Below are positions 10,200 through 20,268 of a DNA stretch of 64,000 nt, piece by piece. The DNA comes from Symbiodinium natans (Eukaryota > Sar > Dinophyceae > Suessiales > Symbiodiniaceae). Position numbers and translations under genes: made by a program. Below the pieces are notes generated by a model. It made no database searches, was not told the origin of the DNA, and saw only the letters and a list, made by a program, of their open reading frames with translations. The stretch covers positions 1 to 64,000 of the forward strand of contig CAJNDS010000743.1 of assembly GCA_905221605.1 (NCBI GenBank), written 5' to 3'. Position 1 is the first letter of the stretch. Every line of letters begins with the position of its first letter.

Positions 10200-12783
10200 C
10201 AGGAGCCACATGGCCTTCATCAAGATCTCGGCACTGGAAGATGCTTTGGAAAAGCAGGTATTTGGCAAGGAAGCGCACACCGCGCTGTGCTGCGCTACGT
10301 TTCGTTGAAGGTCCTGTGGCTGGAGCGCCGCACTGACTTGCACTCCCGGCTTTGTCGCTTCGTCGCTTTGTCGGCCTCTTCCAACCCCAACCTGGCCAGG
10401 CAGCAGCTCCAAGCCAGACTCTGAGTGACTCGAACGGAGTCGGATCCGGAGTGGTCTGATCTGCTTGTTCCGGTGGCCTTCTGCCTTCTGCTTCGGGCGC
10501 GTCGGCATTTCTGTCAGGCGCTCGTCAGGCAGTGCCTGGAGAAAGCTGGTGCCGCCAAGTCTTCCCTGCAGGGTCAAGCTGTCGCGCACCCGATTGGGCC
10601 GGCGAATGACAACAATACTTATACAATACTTCATCATTGACTCGAGGATGTCTAATTGCGGAGACTATAATCTGCTGAGGCAACGGAACTCCAAGAAGCC
10701 AGCCTGGAGCGACAGCGTGCCGATGCCGCAGAGAACTCGGCCAGGCTGGACCGATGGATTATGACGGATTCTATGAATAAGAAGGGCGAGAAGATGCGAG
10801 AAGCGTGGCTGACAGGCAGTGTAGCCGTGTACCCAAACTCTGAAAAGCCCCAAAATGCTTCAAAACCTCCGAAAATCTGGGGAGCTTCACCAGGGTTGCG
10901 GTGACTAGGGGGCGCTGAAGAAGGCTAAAGGCTAAAGGCTAAAGGCCAAAGGCCAAAGGCCAAAGGCCAAAGGCTAAAGGCTTAGGTTCTGAGGTGTGCC
11001 AGGCGTGTTATCAGTAGGTGCGGAGTATGTGCGTGCTCAAGCATCGGCATTATCCTTGGACATGCGTGGACTGCCCCTTCCAACATTTGGCTATTTAGGT
11101 CTTTGTGCTTTTCGCCGCCAGAAGGTGTGGCACAACGGAAGAACACTCAATTCAGCCCCGGACAGTCCAAAGCGCTATGGTCCAGCAAGAGAACGCGTTA
11201 TCCCTAGCCCTAGCCTTGAGATTCAACAGGCTGGAGGCGGCCCAGCGACAAGAAGCAGAGAATGAGCACCACGTGCTCACAGAGGTGCAGAGCAAAACGG
11301 CTTTCCAGTGATCCCAGCTTCGTTTTCTCAGGAGCTGGTGCAACTGCGCAGTGAGCTGCAGACGCTGAGGGCAGAATCCGAGCCAAAGGGGTCAAAGGAT
11401 GATGGCACGGATGCAACAGTTCATCGTCAGCCTGGGCCACACAGGGCCACGATGGGAGAGTGCATTTGCGTCAATTTGCGTATGTGGGCACAGATGTTAC
11501 GTTTTGCCTACTAAGGCTCTCGAGCGAGCTGGATCAAGCAAAGAAGCTCCTCAGGTTCTTTAAGAATGTCCATCTTTCCGAATCTTTCCTTATGTTCTCT
11601 CCGATTATGTCTCGTTCCTCACGCATGTGTCTGTGCCAGAGGCAACAAAGCGAATCCCTGCAGCAGAAGAGCCAGGCCCTTCGAAGAATGGTCAAAAAGG
11701 TTGAGATGCTGCAGGCCGGAGCAGTTCGAGTATTTCAATTCTTCCTTTTGACCTCTCCATTATATTCCCGGTTTTCATTATCTGGACTTTTGAAACAATC
11801 TGATTCAGACTCACAGTCAGAGTCTCTTTCAGGCCCTGGGCAAGGGAGGCGGAAGCAAGGGCCAGGCGGATCCAACAGGATCCCCAAGAGGCAAAGAAGA
11901 CAAAGAAGGCAAAGAGTCCAAGGGCGGTGTTGAGGATGGTGAGGAAGCGGATGAAGATGGAATAGATGGAGTTGAGGATGGAGATATTCTTGAGGATGGG
12001 GCGGATGGGGCGGATGGGGTTGGAGATGATGTGGAGGACTGGCTGAATGACGGGGTGGATGGGGCAGAGGCAGAGGACGTGGAGGACGGAGTGCTTGCAA
12101 GCGATGGCAGCGGGAAACGTGAGGAAGAAGGGGAGCACGACGAGGATAACTTGGAGAGTCAGCAGCGCCAGGACCCAGCAGGCGACGCTGGCAAGGAAAG
12201 CCGTGGAGAGGATGTGATGGACGAAAATGACGAAGTTCAGGCGAACGCGAGCGACGTGTCACAAAACGGTGGAGAACGAAGCCAGACACCCAAAGCCGAG
12301 GCCGTGGAGCCAGGCTCAGCATGTCAAGATGGCTTCGATGGCCCTGGGCCTCGTGAGGGTGAGGCCGGCCAGGGTGACGCTCGACAGGACACCCGCCAGG
12401 GCAGCCAGGGTGATGCGAGCCAGGGTGAGGCCCACCAGAACGACACCCATCAGGGCCAGGAGCAGGCCCACCAGAACGATGCCCGCCAGGACGATGCCCG
12501 CCGAGACGATGCCGTTCGGGACGATGCCGGCCGGGACGATGCTCACCAGGACGATGCCCGCCGAGACGATGCCGGCCGGGACGATGCCCAGCAGGACGAC
12601 GCCCACCCGGACCAGGACGACGCCCGCCCGGACGATGCCCGCCACGACCATGCCAGAGCGAAAGACACCCACCAAGATGGCGGCGACGCCCACCCGCACG
12701 ACGCCCCCGACGGCGAGGCCAGCGACGTGGCCAGCCGACACTTCGCGAGCAAAGAGGACAGCCAGGCCTCCAGCTTGCATTGA
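10200..12783 (+). CDS. coiled-coil protein with acidic and pentapeptide-repeat tail
   Basis: Exons of one strand join in frame at AG|G acceptors. They are: about 10200-10257 (ISALEDALEKQ, GT donor); 10680-about 10810 (ELQEASLERQRADAAENSAR); up to 11284 with an in-frame ATG at 11177 (LRFNRLEAAQRQEAENEHH, GT donor); 11332-11390 (ELVQLRSELQTLRAE, GT donor); 11516-11554 (LSSELDQAKKLL, GT donor); 11642-11714 (SESLQQKSQALRRMVKKVEM, GC donor); and 11833-12783. The last exon is Gly/Lys-rich, then acidic (EDGEEADEDGIDGVEDGD near 11930), then carries about 20 pentads of RDDAx or QDDAx type (12395-12660) and ends in TGA. Heptad-rich exons predict a long coiled-coil rod. The intron after 11284 would be only 47 nt. 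No family is recognised; a cytoskeletal or scaffold role is only a guess. The 5' end is not found. Confidence 0.5.
10921..10983. repeat. 7-bp tandem repeat GGCTAAA/GGCCAAA
   Basis: About nine units, first AAAGGCT, then AAAGGCC, then AAAGGCT again, in a presumed intron of the coiled-coil gene. The complement TTTAGCC is two bases away from the TTTAGGG telomere unit; I read it as an ordinary intronic minisatellite. Confidence 0.85.
12395..12660 (+). repeat. 15-bp coding minisatellite (GACGATGCC core)
   Basis: Repeats of GACGATGCCCGCCRG-like units encode DDAxx pentads in the proposed frame. Because the period is a multiple of three, two other frames (TMPAx on the same strand, HRPGx on the opposite strand) also stay open for hundreds of codons. 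Confidence 0.85.
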
Positions 12784-12821
12784 TCAACCTGCGCAGTCTC
12801 TGCAGCCTAATTATTTTGCAG

Positions 12822-13016
12822 GAGTCGAAAGAGCCGAAGACGTTCGAGTCCACAGGCTGCCCAGCAAAGCCCCGCTGGCCCCTCGCCCCCCTTCCCACTT
12901 CGCCAGGTGTCCAGACCGACCTCAGCCTCAGCGCAGAAGTCGCCATGCCAGGCCGCATTGGGCCGCTGGAACAGTCACCCGTGTGGAGAAAGCACTGGCG
13001 GCCGCTGCGCAACTGA
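12822..13016 (+). CDS. possible 3'-terminal exon of the coiled-coil gene
   Basis: A pyrimidine-poor but correct acceptor (TTTTGCAG|G) opens a 65-codon frame beginning ESKEPKTF and ending at TGA. It would be used only if the preceding exon is spliced before its own stop at 12781-12783. The alternative frame through the same bases ends in VTRVEKALAAAAQLIASA and a TAG at 13037-13039, which looks equally protein-like, so the true frame is undecided. Confidence 0.25.
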   Translation, partial: ESKEPKTFESTGCPAKPRWPLAPLPTSPGVQTDLSLSAEVAMPGRIGPLEQSPVWRKHWRPLRN

Positions 13017-13773
13017 TCGCTTCTGCTCGCGGCAAGTAGCTAGATTCGAAAGTGGCAAATTGGCAAAGCCCTGCCTTCATATGGAATGCAGTGATGCGAT
13101 GACCTATATGTGTAGACATCCTATATAGTATCTATATACTCTCAAACAGATATCACACAGCAGACGTTCAGGCTGCTGTTCCCTGGCCAGGCACGGAGTC
13201 ACGAGATGTGAGGCCCGCCAGCTATGCAACCGGGTGTTCCGCTGGGTGTCAACCTCAGGACAGATGTGTGAACAGGCCGGACTGCGCGGATCCTTTGGAG
13301 ACAGCCCTGGCACTGGCCTCAGGAAAGCCGATGCTTCTTTGGTGCCTTGATGTGCCTTCAGGACCCGGAAAGCCTGGAAGGGCCGCTGGAAGGTGGTCCC
13401 GCAGAGCTGGACGAAGCCAGCCAGGAAGGGGAAAAGATGCACTCCACTGGCGCGCCAAGGACATCACCATCGTGCGGTCACATGTCGTTTGGGCTATGGG
13501 CTAGAGGCTAGCGGGCTAGCATTGCCCGACGAACTTCCACCTGCTCTCAGACCGCATCGATGTTGACACGCCTCCCAAGAATACAGCAAGACTGCACTCC
13601 CTTACTGCGCTTCAGGCTTTGTCGGCATACAGCGAAATGCAGCGGCTCGAAGAGTGGCAGACATCATGGCAGACATCATGGCAGACACTTTCAAAGCTTG
13701 ATTTGAATAATAAAGTGCCCTCCCTCCCCCCCCCCCCTCCCTCCCCCCGCCTTCCAAAAAAAAGTCCCAGCGC
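13017..13773. other. no gene recognised
   Basis: Contains a 14-bp unit (CATGGCAGACAT) repeated about three times at 13655-13690 and a C-rich low-complexity tract at 13725-13750. No supported exon. Confidence 0.5.
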
Positions 13774-14022
13774 TCACCTCAAAGTGCGCAGTGGGGGGGC
13801 GCCGAGAATCATCCAAGTGTCGTTGGGCCTTTGCATCTGGGCATAGTAGAGTTGGTCAAGCCTCCAGCTGTGATAAAGGAAGACTGTCGGAAGACCCTTT
13901 GTCATGGTTGCCCACAGGAAAAGTTCCCACGCAGCGAAGATTCTACATCGTGTTCCTTGCACCACCGAAGCGATGAAGATCTGCTTCTGTTGACCTTGCC
14001 AAAGCGTCAAAGTCGAGGTCAT
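13774..14022 (-). CDS. candidate exon, unidentified
   Basis: The - strand reads an 82-codon frame with KGLPTVFLYHSWRLDQLYYA and MQRPNDTWMILGAPP, of globular composition with Trp and Tyr residues. It is on the same strand as the copia relic and the frame at 14.17-14.67 kb. It may be host exon or retroelement-derived sequence. No domain recognised. Confidence 0.25.
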   Translation of the reverse strand: MTSTLTLWQGQQKQIFIASVVQGTRCRIFAAWELFLWATMTKGLPTVFLYHSWRLDQLYYAQMQRPNDTWMILGAPPLRTLR

Positions 14023-14167
14023 GTCGGGTATTGGGGTAAAGAGTGTCTCGCACGAGATCCAGCCCTAGGCCTTGTAAAGTTCTCACAGGCGACACCGAAG
14101 TCGCGAACAGATCAGCAACAGTGCGCCGTGCGAAAGCAGAACTGTAAAGAATATCGGATCGTGATCA

Positions 14168-14671
14168 TCATCGATCAGGAAGCAGTGCATCAAAAGGTGC
14201 CTCACGCAGCGAAGAAGCAAGCCCACCAAAAGTGGCCCAGTCGCCCTCCTCAAAAGGGTTCGCACGAACGATGTCGAACGCGCTGCGGATTTTGTCGGCC
14301 ACTGCATGAAAGCCTACAGAAGTAAAGACATGACCAAAGAAGGTGTCAACGAGCGGCGCGGGGCAAATGGGAGAGTCGAAAACCACGCAGGCCAAAGAGT
14401 CCCCGAACACTCTGAAAGGGCGAGTTGACTGGGGCCGAATTGTTTGGGTATATCTGTTAAAGTCTACAAAGACAAATACAGCACCTTCACAACACTGAAT
14501 TTCGGACAGAGAAAGTGCGTGCGCGCTCGCGTATGTGGGCGACTTTCGCACCCAAGAAATGAAAAGAGTTGCCCCGTGCGCCGAAAGTTGACATGACTGG
14601 GCATGACTGCACGAGTACATGCACATGACAAGAAAAGCCACATCTCCGCACACCAAAGCACAAGCAAGCAC
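14168..14671 (-). CDS. open frame downstream of the copia relic, unidentified
   Basis: A 167-codon - strand frame. The first third (upper coordinates) lies where a 3' long terminal repeat of the copia relic would be expected, so its coding status is doubtful. The later part, after about 14460, reads VFGDSLACVVFDSPICPAPL, FFGHVFTSVGF and FEEGDWATFGGLASSLREA, which has the composition of a folded protein. The frame closes with a stop at 14168-14170. No family recognised; it may be an exon starting inside the frame. Confidence 0.3.
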   Translation of the reverse strand: MLACALVCGDVAFLVMCMYSCSHAQSCQLSAHGATLFISWVRKSPTYASAHALSLSEIQCCEGAVFVFVDFNRYTQTIRPQSTRPFRVFGDSLACVVFDSPICPAPLVDTFFGHVFTSVGFHAVADKIRSAFDIVRANPFEEGDWATFGGLASSLREAPFDALLPDR

Positions 14672-14729
14672 AATAAAGCAAACAGCGACATGATTTCATA
14701 ATCACAAGTGGCATGTCCGCAAAAGTACC

Positions 14730-14773
14730 TGCTTCTCTCCACTCTTTCTCTGTCTCTCTCCTCTCTCTTCTCC
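14730..14773 (-). repeat. purine tract behind copia RNase H
   Basis: On the - strand this is almost pure purine (GGGAGAAGAGAGAGGAGAGA and onward), immediately after the RNase H tail. A polypurine tract at this place primes plus-strand synthesis in LTR retrotransposons. Confidence 0.45.
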
Positions 14774-14912
14774 CGGGCCTTTCTCCAAGTTTCAGGTGCC
14801 CATGCAAAGTCTGTTTGGGAAGATGTTTCGTCAAGATATCAGCAGGGTGGGAAGATCCCAGAAACTTCACATACACCATGCCTGTGCCAAAAAAATCTTG
14901 AATGCAAGGCAA
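14774..14912 (-). pseudogene. Ty1/copia RNase H C-terminal relic
   Basis: The - strand frame contains KFLGSSHPADILTKHLPKQT followed by LHGHLKLGE. The PADILTK-LPxxxFxxH signature closes the RNase H domain of Ty1/copia polyproteins, where it is one of the best conserved C-terminal motifs. No reverse transcriptase or integrase is found upstream (higher coordinates), where a PDZ-like exon lies instead, so only the 3' end of the element is left, followed by a purine tract and possibly a decayed LTR. Confidence 0.6.
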
Positions 14913-15016
14913 CGAGGCTTCACTTCCTTCGTCTTTCTAGATGCCCGCCAGAGGTGATGCCCGAAAACCCGAAAATCGCATCAAGCCAAAGGACGGGACA
15001 ACCGCAACATACCTCA

Positions 15017-15226
15017 ATATGCATCTACCCCATTGATTCTTAATTGGGCCCCCATGCCCGCTGCCCGGGCCGGTGAGTCTTCCAGCAGAACTGGAATTAA
15101 AGTGGGACCACGCCGAACAAAGGCGAAACCCAAACAAACCACTTCCTCTCGCAACTTTGTGTCGACCGAGCCGTCAGTTCCCTTTCTCAGGGGCCCAGGG
15201 GCCCACATCGAGAAGTCGAAAAACAC
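15017..15226 (-). CDS. PDZ-like domain exon
   Basis: The last 40 residues read LGFAFVRRGPTLIPVLLEDS then PARAAGMGAQLRINGVDAY. This matches the PDZ pattern: a carboxylate-binding loop of GLGF type (here CLGF), a hydrophobic strand, SPA-AG-L, and a terminal INGVD strand. PDZ domains bind C-terminal peptides of partner proteins. The second half of the domain should be in another exon at lower coordinates and was not found. The first 30 residues are linker-like. Moderate confidence, since only half a domain is seen. Confidence 0.45.
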
Positions 15227-15260
15227 GCCTCACAAGAACCATTCAAGAGCCTCACGGAGC

Positions 15261-15318
15261 CTCACGGAATGGTTGGATACGGTTGGACTCTCACGGAATG
15301 GTTGGATACGGTTGGACT
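15261..15318. repeat. 29-bp tandem repeat, two copies
   Basis: Two exact copies of a unit that begins CTCACGGAATGGTTGGATAC, preceded by a truncated copy CTCACGGAGC. Confidence 0.9.
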
Positions 15319-15379
15319 CTCTCGCGCGGGCACAGCTAGGCTCGGGTACGTCTGCAACTTACGGGCTGTCTAGGGTCTA

Positions 15380-16370
15380 GGACAGATTCAAACAGGCGGG
15401 CAAAAACTACCCGCGATTAGAAAATGCAATCAGAAACTATTCGGCAAGTTGGACTCCGGACGGATCCAAAATCTCTAGGAAAACTATCAAAGCAGACATG
15501 AAACACAACAACAACGCCTTGAAAACGCAAAGTCGCAAAGTCGAAACGCCAAATGCGCGAGAAAGGACAGAAACCATTAGATGCCAAAATGCAGTCCGAA
15601 AGCGAGATGAAGCTGAGAAATGTGCAAAAGCCCAGGGAAACGGACACATAGAGTCGAGAAATGAGGAAGCAACAACAACCAGAAAAATCAAAATGTCGTC
15701 CGAATTTGCTTCGCGAGAAAGTGCGGCAAATATCGAGGCAAAACACGAAAAATGGGCAACCCTTGCCGCACCAAGATTTAGAAACTGCTTGGACGCATCA
15801 GAAACTTGACGCGATTCAGAGAATACGGTTCAGAAGCTACTTGCGAGGATTCAGAAAACATCCTGCGTTATTCAGAAGCTGTCTTAAGCCGATTCAAAGC
15901 CGATTCAAAAATTGACCACCCGATTCGGAAATTATTTGGTCAGGATTCGGAAAATACTTTGCACGGATTCAGTCGTTTATGCCGAGTTCAGAAACCATTT
16001 CGTCCGCACTATTCGGAAACTAGTTCATGCCATGCCGACTTCAGAAACGATTTTGGAATTGTTGTTTTTTGATGATTCCGATTTTCAAGAATGTTACCAC
16101 TGCTACGCTGGATAGGCCTCCATGACCGAGTGTGGTAACGTCCATGGTTTCTTGCGTCCGCTGTAGCGAGCATCCATGCCGGAACGTGATATCGTGTGTG
16201 CTGGCGCTTTTCCGAACCAGAGGTTGTTTTTTCAGTTTCTTGAATGCATCTTCGGTGTAGTTTTCGAATCCTGGTTTCCGAATCCATGCGCTCCCGAATC
16301 CGAGCGTCCAGTTTTCGAATGGCCCTCGTTTCCCTTCAGTTGTTTTGAGTTCCTTCAATTCTTGTCAACT
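15380..16370. repeat. degenerate GATTCRGAAA repeats in inverted arrangement
   Basis: From about 15,800 to 16,070 the + strand carries many variants of GATTCAGAAA/GATTCGGAAA spaced 20-45 bases apart. From about 16,220 to 16,330 the complement (TTTTCGAATCC, TTTCCGAATCC) appears. The 15,380-15,800 part is A-rich with related motifs. No gene is supported here; small frames on both strands follow the repeat. Confidence 0.6.
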
Positions 16371-16807
16371 CCTTGCAACGCATGTGCCGCACTTGCAAAC
16401 CTTTGCAGTCTCTCGGGTCTACGGGCAGCCTCTAGTCCAGCAGCGAGGCTTAGACATTGTTGTGTCTTGCACATTCTTGCACAGCAAGGGAGGCAGAGCC
16501 TCAATGGTAAACGAAACGAAACTCTTTGGCAACCGCGACAATAGGAGAATTGATCGGGGCATGATTCAGAGCAGGTGGCGTGGACAGTGCGAGTGTGGGG
16601 AGCACCGATCCCCGGCAAGTCAAAAAGGGGGTCAATCTTTGGTGTTCACACACAAGGAGCGCATGTGTTTCCCGCATATGTTTCCGGCATGTTTCCAAAG
16701 CTGGCATCCAAAAAACCTAGTCTGAGAACAACACAACACCGCTGAAGCACGGAAAAAACACGAGTTAGTTCAGTTCGAGATGCAACTGAGCCAGAGGCGA
16801 AGTTCGA
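16371..16807. other. no gene recognised
   Basis: Nothing beyond short frames; no repeat or RNA gene recognised. Confidence 0.5.
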
Positions 16808-17059
16808 GTGCCCGAACTTAAGGCCGCACTCCGGATTTGGCCCAGCAAGAGATGGCTCGTTTCGGCAGAGAGATCTCGAGAAGAATGTGATTTTGCCTCG
16901 AGAAGTTTGAGAGATGTGCGGATGCCAAGGGCATCAGTTTCAATTGACACGGACCGAGAAAAATCTGCGGGAAACTTCGCGGGTGAGAAAGAGTGTCGAG
17001 AGATCTGCACTCAAAGCCATGACAACACAGGCGAAAACATGCGCGAAACTGCGAAATGA
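16808..17059 (+). CDS. open frame, unidentified
   Basis: An 83-codon frame from a GTG to a TGA with MPELKAALRIWPSKRW and many charged residues afterwards, weakly helical. No acceptor, domain or partner supports it beyond composition. Confidence 0.2.
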   Translation: MPELKAALRIWPSKRWLVSAERSREECDFASRSLRDVRMPRASVSIDTDREKSAGNFAGEKECREICTQSHDNTGENMRETAK

Positions 17060-17270
17060 TGTGAATTTAAATGGATTCAGACTCGCGGCAGGAGCCTGGA
17101 TTCGCGACCCGAACGTAGCCAGGCGGGGGTACAGTAATCTCTGTTGTCGCAGTGCTTTTGCTCTTGTGAGGATGGTTTAGGATGTGAGGCGCGACATCTG
17201 CTATCATCATGTATCCTTGTGTCTCAAGTCTGCACATGAGAGGTTGACACCATTTGCCCAAGCTGTGGGG

Positions 17271-17876
17271 TCACCTTTCAGCTCGGGGCTGCAGAGGCTC
17301 TGGCCCTGAGAGATCTCCGTGTCGCTGTGTGCCGCTGTGTGCCGCTTGTGGCCCTGGCAGGGGAACACGGCGAACACGGCGAACATGGATACATCGCAGG
17401 GCCTTGCTTTGGAGGTTTCGATGCGAGTTGGCTTTGCTGTTGAGCACATGTGAGAACCAGGCATGCAAGCGCGAGCGTGCTGTTTGGACACACCTTCGAT
17501 ACTCTTTCTCAATGCTTTTAGTATAGCGCTCGTGCTCATCGCTTGCTAGTCGCTCCTCGTCGCTTCGGCCTGCCTCGGCCCGCCTTCTATCCTGAAGCAT
17601 CCTAAAGCCATGAAAGCAGATTCGAGAATTTCGAGATTCGCTTCGACCAACGTTCCTTTTGGTCGAATATGTGTTCAACGGCTTGGGAAGTGTCGCGCCG
17701 TTGTGGCTAGCATTGGCAATCTCAGCGTGCGGAAATTTCATTCCAATGTCACACATGTAGATGCTACAGGGTGGCACGGATGTGGTGCCCCAGGCTGGGG
17801 AGGCAGGATTCGCATGGCAACAGTTGCACATGTACGATGCGTGCAACAGAATCAACGCCCTCCAGGTCGGCACCAA
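17271..17876 (-). CDS. open frame, unidentified
   Basis: A 201-codon - strand frame, one of the longest in the non-repetitive part. Its middle is charged and probably helical (RRRAEAGRSDEERLASDEHE, then RYTKSIEKEYRRCVQTARSR). The + strand is open over part of the same stretch (17761-17997), so the direction is not certain. No domain recognised; no membrane segment. Confidence 0.25.
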   Translation of the reverse strand: MVPTWRALILLHASYMCNCCHANPASPAWGTTSVPPCSIYMCDIGMKFPHAEIANASHNGATLPKPLNTYSTKRNVGRSESRNSRICFHGFRMLQDRRRAEAGRSDEERLASDEHERYTKSIEKEYRRCVQTARSRLHAWFSHVLNSKANSHRNLQSKALRCIHVRRVRRVPLPGPQAAHSGTQRHGDLSGPEPLQPRAER

Positions 17877-17997
17877 TGCGGAAGCGAATCACTTCGCGAT
17901 CGCTGCGTGTGCTGAGGTGGTCTTGTTTCGGCTAACATCCCACTCTCACGTATGTTCGACAGGAGAGAGGGGCGAACTCAGTGCCGCCGACAGATGA

Positions 17998-18779
17998 CGC
18001 ACATCGGGAGGTAGAGTGCATGTTTGTGCATGCTTGTTCTGCTTCTCTGACAATTTCATGCCTCAAGCGGCCTGAGAGCCTTGCTCCTAGGATGGCCTTT
18101 GTCGGCGTCGACCAAGGGCCTAGCTAGTGATAATTAATGCCGTGCAGGCAGACGCGAACATCGCGGAACAGCCGGCAGACATGGATGCGGAGGCAGGGCA
18201 CCATCCATGGGAAACTTTATAACTTCCGATCAGCCTATTCAGGAATAGGTAAAGCTGTAGATGCTGCAGGGCATGTGCAAGAAGACGCAACAGCAAGTGG
18301 GAATACGGCTCGGGCTGCGGCAGTCAAGGAACCTTCAGATGGTACGCAAGTGGATGGACAGGCCAGGTGTACCCACCCGCTTTTGACCTTACGCCTTACG
18401 CATGAAGCCCGTGACGATGCTGCTGGAACTGCTGTAGTTGCTGTTCTCCTCGCCACAGGGAGGCAGAAACACGGAAGCGGAAGCGCAGGTGGCAGATGAC
18501 CTCGAAGCGAAGGTGTGGCAGCCACGTTTGCAGAGCGCCCCCGATCCTGAGGGCAGATGCGGCCGGCGCAGGTTCCTTCGCAAGCAGTGGCAGAAGTTCA
18601 CCAGGAAGACGGCATCCTGGGCAGTGAGGCAGTTCACACATTGAACAGAAGAGAAACAAATTCTGCGTCAGTAGCACAAAGTGTGTCTCATACCTGGGAG
18701 GAAGATCATGCACATCCTTACAATGACCAGGCCACAGCAGATGTCAAGTGAGAGAAGCAGCAAAGTGTAATATGACCAT
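17998..18779. other. no gene recognised
   Basis: Several overlapping frames on both strands without domain or splice support. Nothing else recognised. Confidence 0.45.
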
Positions 18780-19640
18780 GTGGCGTGGCGCCAGGGGGCT
18801 GCAGAAGGAACACAAGAGGAAGTCCAAGCACTAGGAGCAGAGGCGCCGCATGCCAGCTGATGTATCTGGTCCACCGTGCATCTTTCTCAGGGTACGGCTC
18901 CAACAGCAGAGCGGCAAGTGTCAGAGGTGCAATGTCGCTACTCGATGATGGCTGTAGCATGGGTGTGCTCATTCCAGCACGGGCACAGGAACGTGAGGTT
19001 GACGGCTTGGCTGTGGAGGTGTGTCCGTGACGATGCTCGCAGGGGGAGGGGCGCACTGCAAGTCCTTGCAGGGGCGCGTTCCTCACTCGACACTGCCAGG
19101 GCAGGCAAGCACGATCAAGAGTCATGATTCGTCATGATGGGTCGTTTTCTCTGCTGCAATGTTGTTGGCAGGCGGCCTCGAGGTCCCAACACGCAGCCGG
19201 AAGCCCAGAACATCTCAGAATTGTTCAGCACCATAGCGCGTCCTCTTGTACTTCAACACAAAAGAATCTTGCGTGGCCTTGTGGCCACTTGCACAGGCTT
19301 TGGCAACAGAAAAGCCCGATGGGTCCGGGTCATTTTCCGCGGGAGAGGCGGCGAGCAACGTCCAAGCACTGGGGGAAGAGGCGCAGCAAGCCAGCTGGCC
19401 CATGCGTAGCGGACCAGTGACCAGTTTGCATCAGTGTGCATCTTTTGCAGGGCACGGCTCCAACAGCACACCGGCAAGTGTCAGAGGTGCGAAGTCGCCA
19501 TTCGATGATGCATAAACAATATGGGAGCCCATTGTCGTTTCAGCACGGGCACAGGAACGTGAGGTGGACGGCTTGGCTGCCGAGGCCGGTGGACCCTTGC
19601 AGAGATGGTGTGAAAGACTTGTGAAAGTGTGTTTGTTCCT
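18780..19640. repeat. dispersed 500-600-bp repeat family, diverged copies
   Basis: Two diverged units. Shared landmarks are CACAGGAACGTGAGG followed by ACGGCTTGGCTG (near 18,984 and 19,551), CAGGCTTTGGCAACAGA (near 19,291) and GGCACGGCTCCAACAGCA. The same landmarks recur at 21.3-23.3 kb and 24.7-25.7 kb. Confidence 0.7.
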
Positions 19641-19827
19641 GCCCTGCGCCGCAAATCGATCTGGAACCTTGATTCAGCCCAAGCGGGCACCGCAAGTTTT
19701 CTGATGCACGAATGCCACTTTGTTTGCCGAGAGCCAGACAGCATCGCCGTGGCGGCCTTTGCTGGACAGCAGTCACATCTTGATCGGTTGATGTGTTTTC
19801 TGTCATCCATCCCCGCCATCACCACAT

Positions 19828-20268
19828 TCACCACCTGCCCTTCGGTGAGCTCGAGAGATGTTCGGCGGGCGTTCCACTCGCCATGAATTGACTGAAAACC
19901 GCTACTAAGGGCTCAACTCCCTCGGGTCCTTGTTGAACGTCTTTACCATGCCTCGTGTCCCATAAATCCTTCTGCTGGTGCTTCTCCGTGGCGATGGTGG
20001 TTGTCGTTTCAGCAGCTCCCTTCGCTGTATTTTGCTCTGCTGCTCCCTTCGCTGTATTTTGCTCTGCGGTCTTTCCCTTTACTTTGGGCCACCCATGGAT
20101 CCTCCTCCGCCCCCTTTCTTGCGCTGGGCTTATCTTCATCGCCCCCTGGCTTGTCCCATCTTGTCCCTCTTGTCCTGTCCTTTTGTTCTCTCTGGTCTTC
20201 GACCTTCCCCGTTTTACATTGATCGGGTCGCCCTGCAGACTCGTCGTCATCTTCCTCTGTCCCAGCAT
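19828..20268 (-). CDS. Lys/Gln-rich open frame, unidentified
   Basis: A 146-codon - strand frame, very hydrophilic. It contains a duplicated nonapeptide (AEQNTAKGA twice) made by a 27-bp tandem repeat, and ends with FSQFMASGTPAEHLSSSPKG. Basic and glutamine-rich composition is seen in retroelement gag regions and in nucleic-acid-binding proteins, but no zinc knuckle is found. The + strand is C/T-rich here. Tentative. Confidence 0.25.
   Translation of the reverse strand: MLGQRKMTTSLQGDPINVKRGRSKTRENKRTGQEGQDGTSQGAMKISPAQERGRRRIHGWPKVKGKTAEQNTAKGAAEQNTAKGAAETTTTIATEKHQQKDLWDTRHGKDVQQGPEGVEPLVAVFSQFMASGTPAEHLSSSPKGRW

Noticed and set aside
10921-10983. GGCTAAA repeats as a telomere
   Set aside because: Only about nine units, two bases different from TTTAGGG, and located between exons of one gene.
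11735-13012. 425-codon - strand frame rich in His, Arg, Pro and Gly
   Set aside because: It is produced by the 15-bp repeat and G/C bias opposite the acidic exon. The + strand exon chain joins in phase at several AG|G sites, while the - strand frame has no supporting exons.
12227-13039. 270-codon + strand frame with TMPAx repeats
   Set aside because: Same repeat read in another phase; upstream exon phases lead into the acidic frame instead.
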